From: JADLGL01 sp050184415
GTDB lineage: Bacteria > Pseudomonadota > Alphaproteobacteria > Rhizobiales > Kaistiaceae
Direction of reading: 5' to 3'
DNA length: 64,000 nucleotides
NCBI GenBank assembly: GCA_050184415.1
Contig: JBFXAJ010000008.1
Location: forward strand, 1-64,000
The notes below the pieces were generated by a model. That model saw only the letters and a list, made by a program, of their open reading frames with translations. It made no database searches and had not been told where the DNA came from. The position numbers and the translations under genes are program-made. The number at the start of each line of letters is the position of its first letter. Positions within the stretch are counted from its first letter, which is position 1. Positions 18,092-27,342 of the stretch are shown here, piece after piece.

Positions 18092-18867
18092 GCGGGGATT
18101 CCGGCATCGCCGGCAAGATCGCCCTCGTCACCGGCGCCGCGGGCGGGATCGGGACCGCGCTCGTTGCAGCGCTCTCCGCTGAAGGCGCGAGCATCGTGGC
18201 GGTCGACCGCAGCGAGACGGGGTTAGCCGCGCTCGCCGGCCGGATGAGGCCAACCATCCAGACGAGGGCGGTGGACCTTTGCGACGCCGCGGCCGTCGAC
18301 GCGCTGGTCGAGTCGGTGGAGCGGGAGATCGGACCGGTCGAGTTCGGCGTGAGCGTCGCGGGGATTCTCACCACCACCACCATCGTCGAGACGACCAACG
18401 AAGCGTGGGGCGAAGCGTTTGCGGTCAACGCCGGTGCGGTGTTCGCGCTCGGGCGTGCCCTCGCGCGCGGGATGATCCCGCGCCGGCGCGGCAGCATCGT
18501 CACGGTCGGCTCGAACGCCGGCGCCGTGCCGCGGCAAGGCATGGCGGCCTATGCCGCGTCGAAGGCGGCCGCCAGCATGTTCACGCGCTGCCTCGGCCTC
18601 GAACTGGCTCGCTACGGCATCCGCTGCAACGTCGTCGCGCCGGGCTCGACGCGGACACCCATGCTCGACGCGCTATGGGCGAGCGGCGGCAGCGAGGAAG
18701 CCAGCGTTGGAGGCTCGCTCGAGACGTTCCGGAACGGAATTCCGCTCGGCCGCATCGCCGAGCCGGATGCGATCGCCGATGCGATCGTGTTTCTCCTCTC
18801 GGACCGGGCGCGGCACATCACGATGCAGGAGCTGATCGTCGATGGCGGAGCCTCGTTGGTTGGCTGA
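18088..18867 (+). CDS. entA: 2,3-dihydro-2,3-dihydroxybenzoate dehydrogenase
   Basis: This 259-aa short-chain dehydrogenase oxidises 2,3-dihydro-2,3-dihydroxybenzoate to 2,3-dihydroxybenzoate with NAD. It shows the nucleotide-binding 'VTGAAGGIGTALV', the catalytic 'MAAYAASKAA' Tyr-Lys pair and Ser in 'VTVGSNAGAVPRQ'. The C-terminus 'GIPLGRIAEPDAIADAIVF' then 'ITMQELIVDGGASL' is EntA-like. The 4-base overlap with entF (ATGA) and the position beside entC, entE and entB settle the substrate among many similar dehydrogenases. It acts in the cytoplasm and completes the precursor supply for EntE. Confidence 0.93.
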   Translation: MSGDSGIAGKIALVTGAAGGIGTALVAALSAEGASIVAVDRSETGLAALAGRMRPTIQTRAVDLCDAAAVDALVESVEREIGPVEFGVSVAGILTTTTIVETTNEAWGEAFAVNAGAVFALGRALARGMIPRRRGSIVTVGSNAGAVPRQGMAAYAASKAAASMFTRCLGLELARYGIRCNVVAPGSTRTPMLDALWASGGSEEASVGGSLETFRNGIPLGRIAEPDAIADAIVFLLSDRARHITMQELIVDGGASLVG

Positions 18868-19681
18868 ATCCACCAAGTCCATCAAGCGGGCGGGCGTGAT
18901 CGAGGTGTTCGTGACCTATGCCCGCGACCTCGAGGGAGACGCGAACGCCTTCCTTCCGGTCCTGTCTCCGGCCGAGGTCGAGCGGGCAGGGCGGTATCGG
19001 CGAAGCGAGGACCGGTCACGGTTCATCCTCGGACGCGGGCTGCTGAGAAGTCTCATCGCTGGACGGCTCGCCGTCACTCCGGAGTCGCTCTCCATCGAGG
19101 TGGGGCCGTTCGGAAAGCCGGTCGTGGCCGGCGGCCCCAAGTTTAGCGTTTCCCACTCGGAGCGTTGGATTGCGATCGCAATCGGCGATGCGGATGTCGG
19201 CATCGACATCGAGCGTCGGATCGCCTTCGAGCCCATCCCTGCCGCGGTCCTTTCACTGGAGGAGCGGGAGCGCGTGCGGTGCGCGGCCGATCCGCTCGAT
19301 GCCTTCTTCTCGATCTGGGTCGCGAAGGAAGCGGTCTTGAAGGTGGAGGGCAGCGGCCTTGGCGCCGGGACCGCCCATTTCACTGTTCCCGCATATGGAA
19401 CGGGCCGACCCGACTTGGTTTGGACCAGGACGGTGGGGGTCGAAGGCATCGGAGTGACAGCGCTCGATCCTTCGGCGGGCGTCTATGGCGCTGTGGCGGC
19501 TCGGGGCGACGCTTGGACCCTGGATCTTTGCCAGGGGACCGCCGACGAGTGCATCGCAATGGGCGACGCACCGGCCGGCTCCCTTTCCGCCTTACACGCC
19601 GGGCCGACCTACCGACGCGAGCGTCCGGATCTGCAGTCCCCTCGACAGGGTGACCAGGGGCCTCGTGCCGGTGGCGACTAG
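18842..19681 (+). CDS. entD: Sfp/EntD-type 4'-phosphopantetheinyl transferase
   Basis: The 279-aa enzyme attaches phosphopantetheine from CoA to carrier domains, here the aryl carrier and the EntF carrier. The family motifs are visible: 'GPFGKPVVAGGPKFSVSHSE', 'VGIDIERRI' and 'FFSIWVAKEAVLKVEGSGLG' with the metal-binding acidic residues. It is closer to Sfp than to the short EntD in length, with a proline/arginine-rich tail after about residue 250 ('RRERPDLQSPRQGD') that is probably non-essential. ATG 18842 overlaps entA by 26 bases; GTG 18896 is a plausible alternative start before 'IEVFVTYARDL'. Last gene of the biosynthetic operon. Confidence 0.92.
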   Translation: MAEPRWLAESTKSIKRAGVIEVFVTYARDLEGDANAFLPVLSPAEVERAGRYRRSEDRSRFILGRGLLRSLIAGRLAVTPESLSIEVGPFGKPVVAGGPKFSVSHSERWIAIAIGDADVGIDIERRIAFEPIPAAVLSLEERERVRCAADPLDAFFSIWVAKEAVLKVEGSGLGAGTAHFTVPAYGTGRPDLVWTRTVGVEGIGVTALDPSAGVYGAVAARGDAWTLDLCQGTADECIAMGDAPAGSLSALHAGPTYRRERPDLQSPRQGDQGPRAGGD

Positions 19682-20056
19682 CGGGATGGGCGGGGGCGCG
19701 GGAAGGGGAGGGAGCTTCCGCGTGAGAAGCCGGCTGACGACCACAACCCTCTTGGAAGTAGTCTATGTATAAAGGACCTCCATGAATTGGAATTTCTCTA
19801 ATAAGACAACTGAGCCTCTAGAACTTCCACCAGAAGCCAATGGACGCATCTTAACATGATTCTTACAACTATCCTTTTGACTCCTGCGAGTTGCTGACAT
19901 AGTGGTCAGTTGACGGCTGCGGACCAAGAATACAGTTCAGAATCATAGTAGTTACAAGGAGCTGTATTTGGGTTGCGAACCGTTTCTCCACTGGCCGTTG
20001 CGGCGGCAACCGGAGAATGCCCCACCGCTCAGCAGCAACGAAGGAAGAAGGAAGCA
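19682..20056. promoter_or_regulatory. Intergenic region with promoter/operator candidates for the propeller-MCO operon
   Basis: This unusually AT-rich 375-base gap has no gene. CTGAC-N6-GTCAG (19894-19909) is a perfect inverted repeat containing TGA-N8-TCA, one base short of the RirA-type TGA-N9-TCA spacing. It is followed by TTGACG (19910-19915), and then CATAGTAGTTA (19944-19954), identical to the 11 bases at 9527-9537. These suggest a promoter with an iron-responsive operator. A ribosome site (AAGGAAG) lies just before 20057. Confidence 0.5.
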
Positions 20057-21391
20057 ATGAGGGATATGGCTCATATCGCGCGATTTGGTTCGCGCATGGC
20101 AGGCGCGACGGCCGCCGTTGCGATGCTCGCAACGACAGCGATCGCCCAGGAGGCTCCGGCCCAGCCGGACAATGGTTGGTCTTTCGCCTCGGTGTCGCTC
20201 GCGACCGGCGTCAACACCGGTTACCAGCTCGCCTTTGACCCGGTCGGCCGCCAGGTCTATCTGTCCGACGCCAACTGGCGGGGAGAAGAGAAGCGACCCG
20301 ACGGCACGATCGTCGTCACGCGATACGCCACGGGCAAGCTGGTCGTATTTGACGTTGACAGCCGCGCCTGGGTGGCAAACCACTCCTTCCTTGGTCTCTC
20401 GCGCAGTGACGGCAGCGGCACTGACGCCGACCCGCTCAATTGGGCTGGCGTGGAAGCGGAGACGAACAGCAGCAATCGCTCGTCGTTCTCTCCCTACGGC
20501 GTCGCGGTCGACGGAACGACGACCAATGCCGCCGGCGAGGTCGATCCGACCGTCATCACGACCACGGCCCGTGGCCGCGATCCGGCGCTTGGCTATGGCG
20601 GACACGTCGTCGTCTACAACGCTTCTCAGGGCGGCCCGACGGATGCGGACCGCATCTGGCAGTTCGAGGACGGAACTCCGATCTTCGACGGCATTCGCCG
20701 CATCGCTCTCAACACCACTACTCACAAAGCCTATATCAGCAACTTCGGCGATGCGCGGGGCGAGTCGGGAAGACCCGGCTTCGTCGCGGTCGTCGATCTT
20801 CCGACGCGCACGGTCGAGGCACGGGTCCGGGTGCCTGAAACCTGGGGAGCGATCGGGGTCGCGGTCGACGAGCAAAACAACCTCATCTATGTCGGCACGC
20901 TTACCGGGCCGGGCCTCTACGTCATCGACGGCGACGCGATCGACACCAGCAACGCTCAGGACCTTTCTCTCAACGACGGAGCCATCACCCAGCTCGAGGC
21001 TGTGGTGGGCGAAAATGCCCGGCCGACCTATAGCCCGGAGTTGAAGCGTCTCTACGTCTCCACCTTCGCCAGGGACGGCGGCGTGATCAACGTGGTCGAC
21101 GCCGATCCGGCAAGCGCCGCCTACGGAACCATCATCGGGACGATCGAAACCGGAGCCACCAACTCCGTCGCCGTCGACGGCGAGCGCGGCCTTCTCTACT
21201 CGGCCAATCTGGGCGACCAGGAGGTTGTCGTTTTTGACGCCAACACCTTCGAAGAACTGCTTCGGCTGCCGAGCACCGGCAATGCCTTGAACATCGGCAT
21301 CGACCCCGAAACGCATGACGTCTGGGTGTCGAACTTCTCGTCGGCGAGCTTCGTCAACGTGTTCAGCGTGTTCCAAGACCCGAAGGGGTAG
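20057..21391 (+). CDS. Secreted YncE-like beta-propeller protein in the iron locus
   Basis: The 444-aa protein has a long signal peptide ending 'ATTAIAQEAPA' (about residue 31) and then repeated propeller strands such as 'GIRRIALNTTTHKAYISNFG', 'WGAIGVAVDEQNNLIYVG', 'NSVAVDGERGLLYSANLGDQ' and 'NIGIDPETHDVWVSNFSS', typical of YncE/YVTN seven-bladed proteins. Its role is unknown. Position downstream of a promoter sharing an 11-base motif with the siderophore operon, and ahead of a multicopper oxidase, suggests a surface or periplasmic role in iron handling, possibly as ligand-binding scaffold. ATG 20057 is chosen for its AAGGAAG site; ATG 20066 is possible. Confidence 0.85.
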   Translation: MRDMAHIARFGSRMAGATAAVAMLATTAIAQEAPAQPDNGWSFASVSLATGVNTGYQLAFDPVGRQVYLSDANWRGEEKRPDGTIVVTRYATGKLVVFDVDSRAWVANHSFLGLSRSDGSGTDADPLNWAGVEAETNSSNRSSFSPYGVAVDGTTTNAAGEVDPTVITTTARGRDPALGYGGHVVVYNASQGGPTDADRIWQFEDGTPIFDGIRRIALNTTTHKAYISNFGDARGESGRPGFVAVVDLPTRTVEARVRVPETWGAIGVAVDEQNNLIYVGTLTGPGLYVIDGDAIDTSNAQDLSLNDGAITQLEAVVGENARPTYSPELKRLYVSTFARDGGVINVVDADPASAAYGTIIGTIETGATNSVAVDGERGLLYSANLGDQEVVVFDANTFEELLRLPSTGNALNIGIDPETHDVWVSNFSSASFVNVFSVFQDPKG

Positions 21392-21523
21392 CGGTTGCCG
21401 CAAGCCCCAGTCGGGCAACGCAATCTGTGCCGCCGGCTTCGTTCCGTCGCCGGCGGCACTCTCTCCGGACTGCGCACGAAACGGCCGGTCCGGCCGACTC
21501 CCGAAATCCTTGCTGGAGCTGAA

Positions 21524-21970
21524 ATGAACCAACCAACCCGGCTGGGCCGTCTCAGCATTGCGCTGGCGGCGATCCTTGCCCTCGCCCCCATCGCTGCGGC
21601 CCAGGAGTTCACGGAGGGACACACGTCGGACGGTGCGGGCTATTCCATTCCGACTCGGTGGGTGATGGGCGAGCCTCTTGTCATGAAGGGCACGAACTGG
21701 ACCGACATCCCGGGCACCGGCGGCTCGACCATTGCGGTGGCCTATGACTTCGGGACCGTGCTGTCGCCGCTGCCCCTCAATGGCGACGACGAGGTCTGGG
21801 CGGTGATCGAGGCCGGAGCAGATGGCTCGTGGTCGTTCGGCCTGCCATTTCCCGGCTCCGCCAACTGGTCTGCGGGAGAAACCCATAAGGTCCATCTCCT
21901 CAGCGGATCGCTTGGAACGAATGACCGCGCGCGCGGGGTCGCGGTCGACGTTTCGATCGTCGCAGACTAG
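21524..21970 (+). CDS. Small secreted protein of unknown function
   Basis: This 148-aa protein has a clear signal peptide (about residues 1-26, ending PIAAAQ). The mature part is Gly/Asp/Trp-rich and probably beta-sandwich: 'VMGEPLVMKGTNWTDIPGTG', 'VIEAGADGSWSFGLPFP' and 'THKVHLLSGSLGTNDRARGV'. This style is reminiscent of Ig-like modules attached to haem/HtaA-type surface proteins, but I cannot assign it. It lies 132 bases after the propeller gene and 87 bases before the multicopper oxidase on the same strand, so the three are probably one operon. The ATG at 21524 is the start that exposes the signal peptide. Confidence 0.75.
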   Translation: MNQPTRLGRLSIALAAILALAPIAAAQEFTEGHTSDGAGYSIPTRWVMGEPLVMKGTNWTDIPGTGGSTIAVAYDFGTVLSPLPLNGDDEVWAVIEAGADGSWSFGLPFPGSANWSAGETHKVHLLSGSLGTNDRARGVAVDVSIVAD

Positions 21971-22057
21971 CGGACCCGTGACCCGAGCGAAGGCGCGCCT
22001 CTCCGGCGGTTGGACGAAAGTACGAACACATTCCAGACGGAGACGAGGACAAAGACG

Positions 22058-23515
22058 ATGCTCTCGCGCCGAAGGATGCTTCTCGGTGGCTGTGCCCTGG
22101 CAGGGACCGCATTGCTCGGATCGAAACGACCGGTCATCGGCCAATCCTTGGGATGGCGTGCCGACCTGCCTGCGTCTCCGGTTCCGTCGCCCAACGCCGG
22201 AGTCGTCTCATTGTCGCTGCGCGCAGCCGAACGAATGGTCTTCCTGCCGGCGTTCGGCGGTCACTCACTTCCCCTCTGGACCTTTTCCGAAGACAGCTGG
22301 CTACCCGTCATCAGGGTGCCCTTCGGCGCGGTGCTCGAGGTAGATTTCGAGAACGCCTTGCCGCGCGACGGCGAGTACGCAACGATCCATTGGCACGGCA
22401 TAAGACTGCCGAACGACCAGGACGGTGTGCCCTATCTCGTCCAAGACCCGGTCCTTCCGGGCGAAGCATACCACTACCGGTTCATCCCGCCCGACACCGG
22501 CACGTTCTTCTTCCACACCCATTGCAATACTGCCGAGCACCTTGGCCGCGGACTCGTCGGCATCCTCATCGTGGAGGGTGACGAGACCGAGCCGTATGAC
22601 GCCGACGAGTTACTCGTCCTCCGTGACTGGTCGGTCGACCTCACGAGCGGGATGTTTCGGGCATTCACCACCGCGCGGGGGGCGGCGGATGCCGGCACTT
22701 TGGGTGAGGTCCGGACCGTCAACGGCGTCGTCGACCCCGAGATCGCTCTACCCGGCAAAGCCGACTGCCGCCTACGCATCCTCAACGTCGACCCGACACG
22801 GATCATGGAAATCGGCATCGACGGCGCTGACGCCGCAGTTGTGGCCATCGATGGCATCGCCGTGCCGCCCTTTCCGCTTGACCACTGGCCGCTGGGACCA
22901 GGGATGCGGATCGACGTCGTCATCCGCACGCCGTCTGCGGGCGCGGCTCGGCTGATTGACCATGGTGCCGAGCCGGCGGCGGCTCTTGCTCGCCTGGTTG
23001 CGACCGGTCCGGCATTGCGCGCGGGACGATTCGATCCCGCTCCGCTCCGCGCCGGCCGGATTCCCACACCCGACCCCGCGAGGGCGGAGACCGTGGAGTT
23101 CATTTTGGCGAGTGCGGACGTGGCGTCCTTTGCGAGCGGCGACCCGTGGCGCGCGATCTTGGGAGAGTTGTGCCTGTCCGGCAATGGCTTCTGGAGCATC
23201 GACGAGCAGATGTGGCCGAGTGCCTTGGGCTCGCGCTTGCCGCGGCCGCTCGCGCAGTTGAGGTTGGGCGGCACCTACCGTTTAGTGATCCGAAATCAGT
23301 CGGACATCCTGCACCCTACCCACCTCCATGGCTTCAGCCTGCATATGCGGGCTGCGAACGGAATGCCGAGCCACTACCGCGACACGGTCCTCGTCCAGCC
23401 GCACGGCGTGGTGGAGGGTTTCTTCATCGCCGACAACCCTGGGAGCTGGATGATCCATTGCCACGTCGCCGAGCACCAGGAGACCGGCATGATGGGCTAC
23501 TTTACGGTCGCATAG
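22058..23515 (+). CDS. Multicopper oxidase (SufI/CueO-like), twin-arginine exported
   Basis: This 485-aa cupredoxin enzyme has all four copper motifs: HWHG (His111), HTHC (153-156), HPTHLHG (from His419) and HCHVAEHQETGM (from His467, type 1 Cys468 and axial Met). The N-terminus 'MLSRRRMLLGGCALAGTALL' fits a twin-arginine signal, as expected for a protein folded with copper before export. Intact copper sites mean true oxidase activity, unlike SufI. Next to a siderophore locus it may act as ferroxidase or protect or oxidise catecholate siderophores, as CueO does for enterobactin. No Met-rich insert like that of CueO is seen. Its stop is 60 bases before the IS66 fragment. Confidence 0.93.
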   Translation: MLSRRRMLLGGCALAGTALLGSKRPVIGQSLGWRADLPASPVPSPNAGVVSLSLRAAERMVFLPAFGGHSLPLWTFSEDSWLPVIRVPFGAVLEVDFENALPRDGEYATIHWHGIRLPNDQDGVPYLVQDPVLPGEAYHYRFIPPDTGTFFFHTHCNTAEHLGRGLVGILIVEGDETEPYDADELLVLRDWSVDLTSGMFRAFTTARGAADAGTLGEVRTVNGVVDPEIALPGKADCRLRILNVDPTRIMEIGIDGADAAVVAIDGIAVPPFPLDHWPLGPGMRIDVVIRTPSAGAARLIDHGAEPAAALARLVATGPALRAGRFDPAPLRAGRIPTPDPARAETVEFILASADVASFASGDPWRAILGELCLSGNGFWSIDEQMWPSALGSRLPRPLAQLRLGGTYRLVIRNQSDILHPTHLHGFSLHMRAANGMPSHYRDTVLVQPHGVVEGFFIADNPGSWMIHCHVAEHQETGMMGYFTVA

Positions 23516-23574
23516 GAACGGATTGAGATCGACGAGGCATGAGTCCGCAGAAGGAACATGTTCCCGAATACGAT

Positions 23575-23921
23575 TCGAGGGCATCCTCCAGGTCGACGGC
23601 TATCCCGGCTTCGAGAAGCTCGGCGCCGACATCCGCCTTGCGGCCTGCTGGGCCCATGCCCGGCGCGAGTTCTACGAGGTCCATCAGGCGACCGCATCGC
23701 CAATTGCGGCCGAGGCACTGCGGTGCATCGCCGAGTTCTATGCGATCGAGGCGACCATCCGGGGCAAGACGGCCGCCACACAGCAGAACATGCGCCAATC
23801 CAGCTCGCTGCAGCTAGTCACGGCGATGAAGGCCTGGCTCGAGCTGCAGTTCACCCGCATCCCGCCCCGTGGCGGACTGGCCGAGGCCATCCGCTACGCC
23901 CTGACCCGCTGGGACGCACTT
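23575..23921 (+). mobile_element. IS66-family transposase (TnpC) internal fragment
   Basis: About 115 codons match the middle of IS66 TnpC: 'GILQVDGYPGFEKLGADIRL', 'ACWAHARREFYEVHQ', 'AEALRCIAEFYAIEATIRGK' and 'AEAIRYALTRWDAL', which covers part of the DDE catalytic region. Neither the N-terminus nor the C-terminus is present and no GTAAGCG tips flank it. The piece lies between the multicopper oxidase and the LysR gene. With the deleted IS66 copy at 2335-2710 on the other strand it brackets the whole iron locus. The two pieces cover different parts of the transposase, so they need not come from one copy. Confidence 0.85.
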
Positions 23922-23991
23922 TGCTGCTGGACCAGAGCCGTGCGGGGCAATTCGAGCAGCGTTCGCGTTTATAAATCAGGCGAACCCCACC

Positions 23992-24945
23992 GTGTCGATC
24001 GAGCTTAAGCACCTGCGATACGCCGAGGCGGCGGAGCGCTGTGGCAGCTTCCGCAAGGCGGCAGACCTGCTCGCTCTTAAGCAGTCCAATCTCAGTCGAA
24101 GAGTCCGGCATCTGGAGGAGCAGCTTGGGATTGCGTTGTTCGAACGGACAAACGGCGGCGTGAGAGCAACCCTGGCCGGCCGTGATTTTGTGAATGCCGC
24201 TCGGCGTATTCTCAATGAACTGCAGATTGTCGTCGATGGCGCGAAGGCTGCCGGTCGCGGCGAGGCCGGGTACCTGACGATCGGCTTCTACACCTCCCTC
24301 TCGACCGGCAATCTCAGAGCAAGCCTTGTCGAGTATAGCCGCCGCTTTCCCCAAGTTGAGATCAGCGCGGTCGAAGGCCCCCGCTCGCGCTTGTTCGACG
24401 GAATTCAAAACGGCACTGTCGACATCGCCGTCGTCACCGGAGAGCCAGCTTCAGATTCCAATCGGTCAATGATGCTGTGGAGCGAGCGCATCATCGTCGC
24501 TTTGCCCGAAGATCATGCGCTGGCAGCGAATGAGATCATCTATTGGACGGACCTCAAGCGCGAGCGCTTCCTGCTGAGCGAACGCGATCCTGGTCCGGAG
24601 ATCCAGGACATCCTTGTGGCGAAGCTCTCCTCGCCGGGGAACCCACTCGATGTCGTTCGGCATGATGTCAGCCCGGAAAATATCAAGAGTCTGGTCGGCG
24701 CGGGCCGCGGCGTCAGTCTCATGTGCGAGGCATGCATGGGCGCAAGCTACGCCGGCGTCGTCTATCGCGAAGCCCGCGATGGCAACGGCTCTACCCGGAT
24801 CGGGTATTGCGCCTATTGGCGGGACGGCAACGAAAACACGGCACTTCGAAATTTCATTAGCCTTTTGCAGGAGCGCTGCCCGCCGGTTGCGAACGCGACC
24901 GGCCCGAGTGGCGCATCTTCGCAAACCCCCGATCCGTCGCCATGA
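23992..24945 (+). CDS. LysR-family transcriptional regulator at the end of the trb module
   Basis: The 317-aa protein has the N-terminal winged helix-turn-helix of LysR regulators ('LRYAEAAERCGSFRKAADLL', then 'ALKQSNLSRRVRHLEEQLG') and an effector-binding domain with 'GYLTIGFYTSLSTGNL' and 'SLVGAGRGVSLMCEACMG'. LysR genes commonly sit at this edge of trb modules in conjugative elements related to Tn4371, where they are thought to control transfer; that link is from recall. The start is GTG 23992, close to the IS66 fragment, which may have replaced its native promoter. Its 3' end overlaps the convergent DUF2274 gene by 89 bases. Confidence 0.9.
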   Translation: MSIELKHLRYAEAAERCGSFRKAADLLALKQSNLSRRVRHLEEQLGIALFERTNGGVRATLAGRDFVNAARRILNELQIVVDGAKAAGRGEAGYLTIGFYTSLSTGNLRASLVEYSRRFPQVEISAVEGPRSRLFDGIQNGTVDIAVVTGEPASDSNRSMMLWSERIIVALPEDHALAANEIIYWTDLKRERFLLSERDPGPEIQDILVAKLSSPGNPLDVVRHDVSPENIKSLVGAGRGVSLMCEACMGASYAGVVYREARDGNGSTRIGYCAYWRDGNENTALRNFISLLQERCPPVANATGPSGASSQTPDPSP

Positions 24946-25114
24946 AGCGCGCAATCATCGGTGCGACCAGCTTGGCGGGTTCGACAGCTTGCCCGCTCTC
25001 GTGGCCAAGGATCTCCGCATAGGCAAGGAGATCGCGGTGAAGTGCGGCGGGTAGCTCAACCGAAATCTTCACCGGTTTGTCGTCTTCGAGCGGTCCGAGC
25101 TTCAGCTTGCCCAT
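24857..25114 (-). CDS. DUF2274 protein, trb-module companion
   Basis: This 85-aa protein reads 'MGKLKLGPLEDDKPVKISVE', then 'LPAALHRDLLAYAEIL', and matches DUF2274, a small ribbon-helix-helix-like family found right after trbI in conjugative elements. Its role is unknown; an RHH fold would suggest DNA binding and control of the transfer operon. It follows trbI by 3 bases and is the last gene of the minus-strand trb operon. Its 3' third overlaps the tail of the opposite LysR gene, so transcription from one could interfere with the other. Confidence 0.85.
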   Translation of the reverse strand: MGKLKLGPLEDDKPVKISVELPAALHRDLLAYAEILGHESGQAVEPAKLVAPMIARFMATDRGFAKMRHSGRSRSQPAGSAPAKG

Positions 25115-25117
25115 CGA

Positions 25118-26319
25118 TCAGCCTCCGTAGGGCTCGAGCACCAAATCCCGAGTGACGATGACGCGAACCGGAAAGCCCGGCCGGATCGTCAGCGTCGGCG
25201 CGATGTTGAGCTGGTGGCGCACAATCTGCTGGCCGGCATCGTTGATGGTGTCTTGCCCGCCGTTTCGGATCGCCTGGATCAGACGGTCGTCGTCATTGGT
25301 GGCGAGTTCAGCGCCGACGCTCAGCAACGTGGACAGTCCCGCCGCCTTCGCCAGCTCCCACCAATGATAGTCGACGCCATCCTGAAGGCCCGCATAGCCT
25401 TCCGCATCGGCGCCGGGCTGACGCTCGAGTACGATTGAGCGGCCATTCGGGAAGATCAGCCGGTTCCAGACCAGGAGCAGGCGGCTTTGACCGAACTGAA
25501 CGCTGTTGTTGTATTGGCCGATCACGCGCGTGCCCTGAGGCACCAGGAGGATGCGGCCTGTCGGGCTGTCGTAGATGTTCTCTGTCACCTGCGCGGTGAT
25601 TTGACCCGGGAGATCCGAGTGGATGCCGGTGATGAGCGCCGCCGCGATCACCGCGCCCGCCTGAAGGATGTAAGGCGACGCCGGCGCAGCAACGCGATCT
25701 GGTGCGACGGTGCGCCGATCGGCCGCCGCATTGAGGAATGCGAGCTGCCGATCCTGGGCCGATGGTGTGGCGGGTGGCGGCGCGAGGCCGAGGCCGGCGA
25801 GGTCAGGCGCCGGCGGCGGCCCGATCGTCGCGGCGCCGGGGCCCATCGACGCCACGGGCCGGTTCTCGGTGCCACTGAAGAGCCTGCTGACGCGAGCGGT
25901 TTCGATCTCCTGCAGCCGGCGTTGCTCCTCCGCGCTCAAGCCCGGATTGGGCTGGTTCGGCAACGGCTGGCCACGATTTTGTGCGCCCAGGATGGGTCGC
26001 CCGAGGTCGCCCGGGAGCGGCGGACCCAATTGCGGAACACCGCTGTAATCGCGCGGCAAGCCGGCGAGGCCGTCGGCGGTCGATCGATTATCGGTCGAGT
26101 AAAGTTCGTCCGCCGGCCTCCCCGCGTCGCGGGTCTGGAGCGCATAGATCAACGCGCCGCCGATCCCGACGCTCGCCACAAGGCCGATGCCGGCAAGCAC
26201 CTTGCGTGAGAGCCGCGTGACACGCGGCGCCTCTGCACGGAGCCGCATCGGGGCGGCCGCGTCGCCGGCCGACCCGGTCAGCGGCGCATCGTCTTCCTCT
26301 TTTCGGGGTTCAGGGTCGC

Positions 26320-26323
<4 letters not shown>
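25118..26323 (-). CDS. trbI: TrbI (VirB10-like) type IV secretion channel protein
   Basis: The 401-aa protein has a short cytoplasmic N-terminus, one membrane segment ('VLAGIGLVASVGIGGALIYA', about 43-62), a proline-rich periplasmic linker with many PLP and PPP stretches, and the VirB10/TrbI C-terminal barrel domain: 'LQAGAVIAAALITGIHSDLP', 'LLVPQGTRVIGQYNN' and 'GFPVRVIVTRDLVLEPYGG'. It spans from inner to outer membrane in the conjugation channel. Start overlaps trbG by 4 bases. Length is typical. Confidence 0.95.

Positions 26324-27338
<1,015 letters not shown>

Positions 27339-27342
<4 letters not shown>

Noticed and set aside
23516..23992. IS66 terminal repeats around the second fragment
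   Set aside because: No GTAAGCG or CGCTTAC occurs in this stretch, so no element boundary can be placed.
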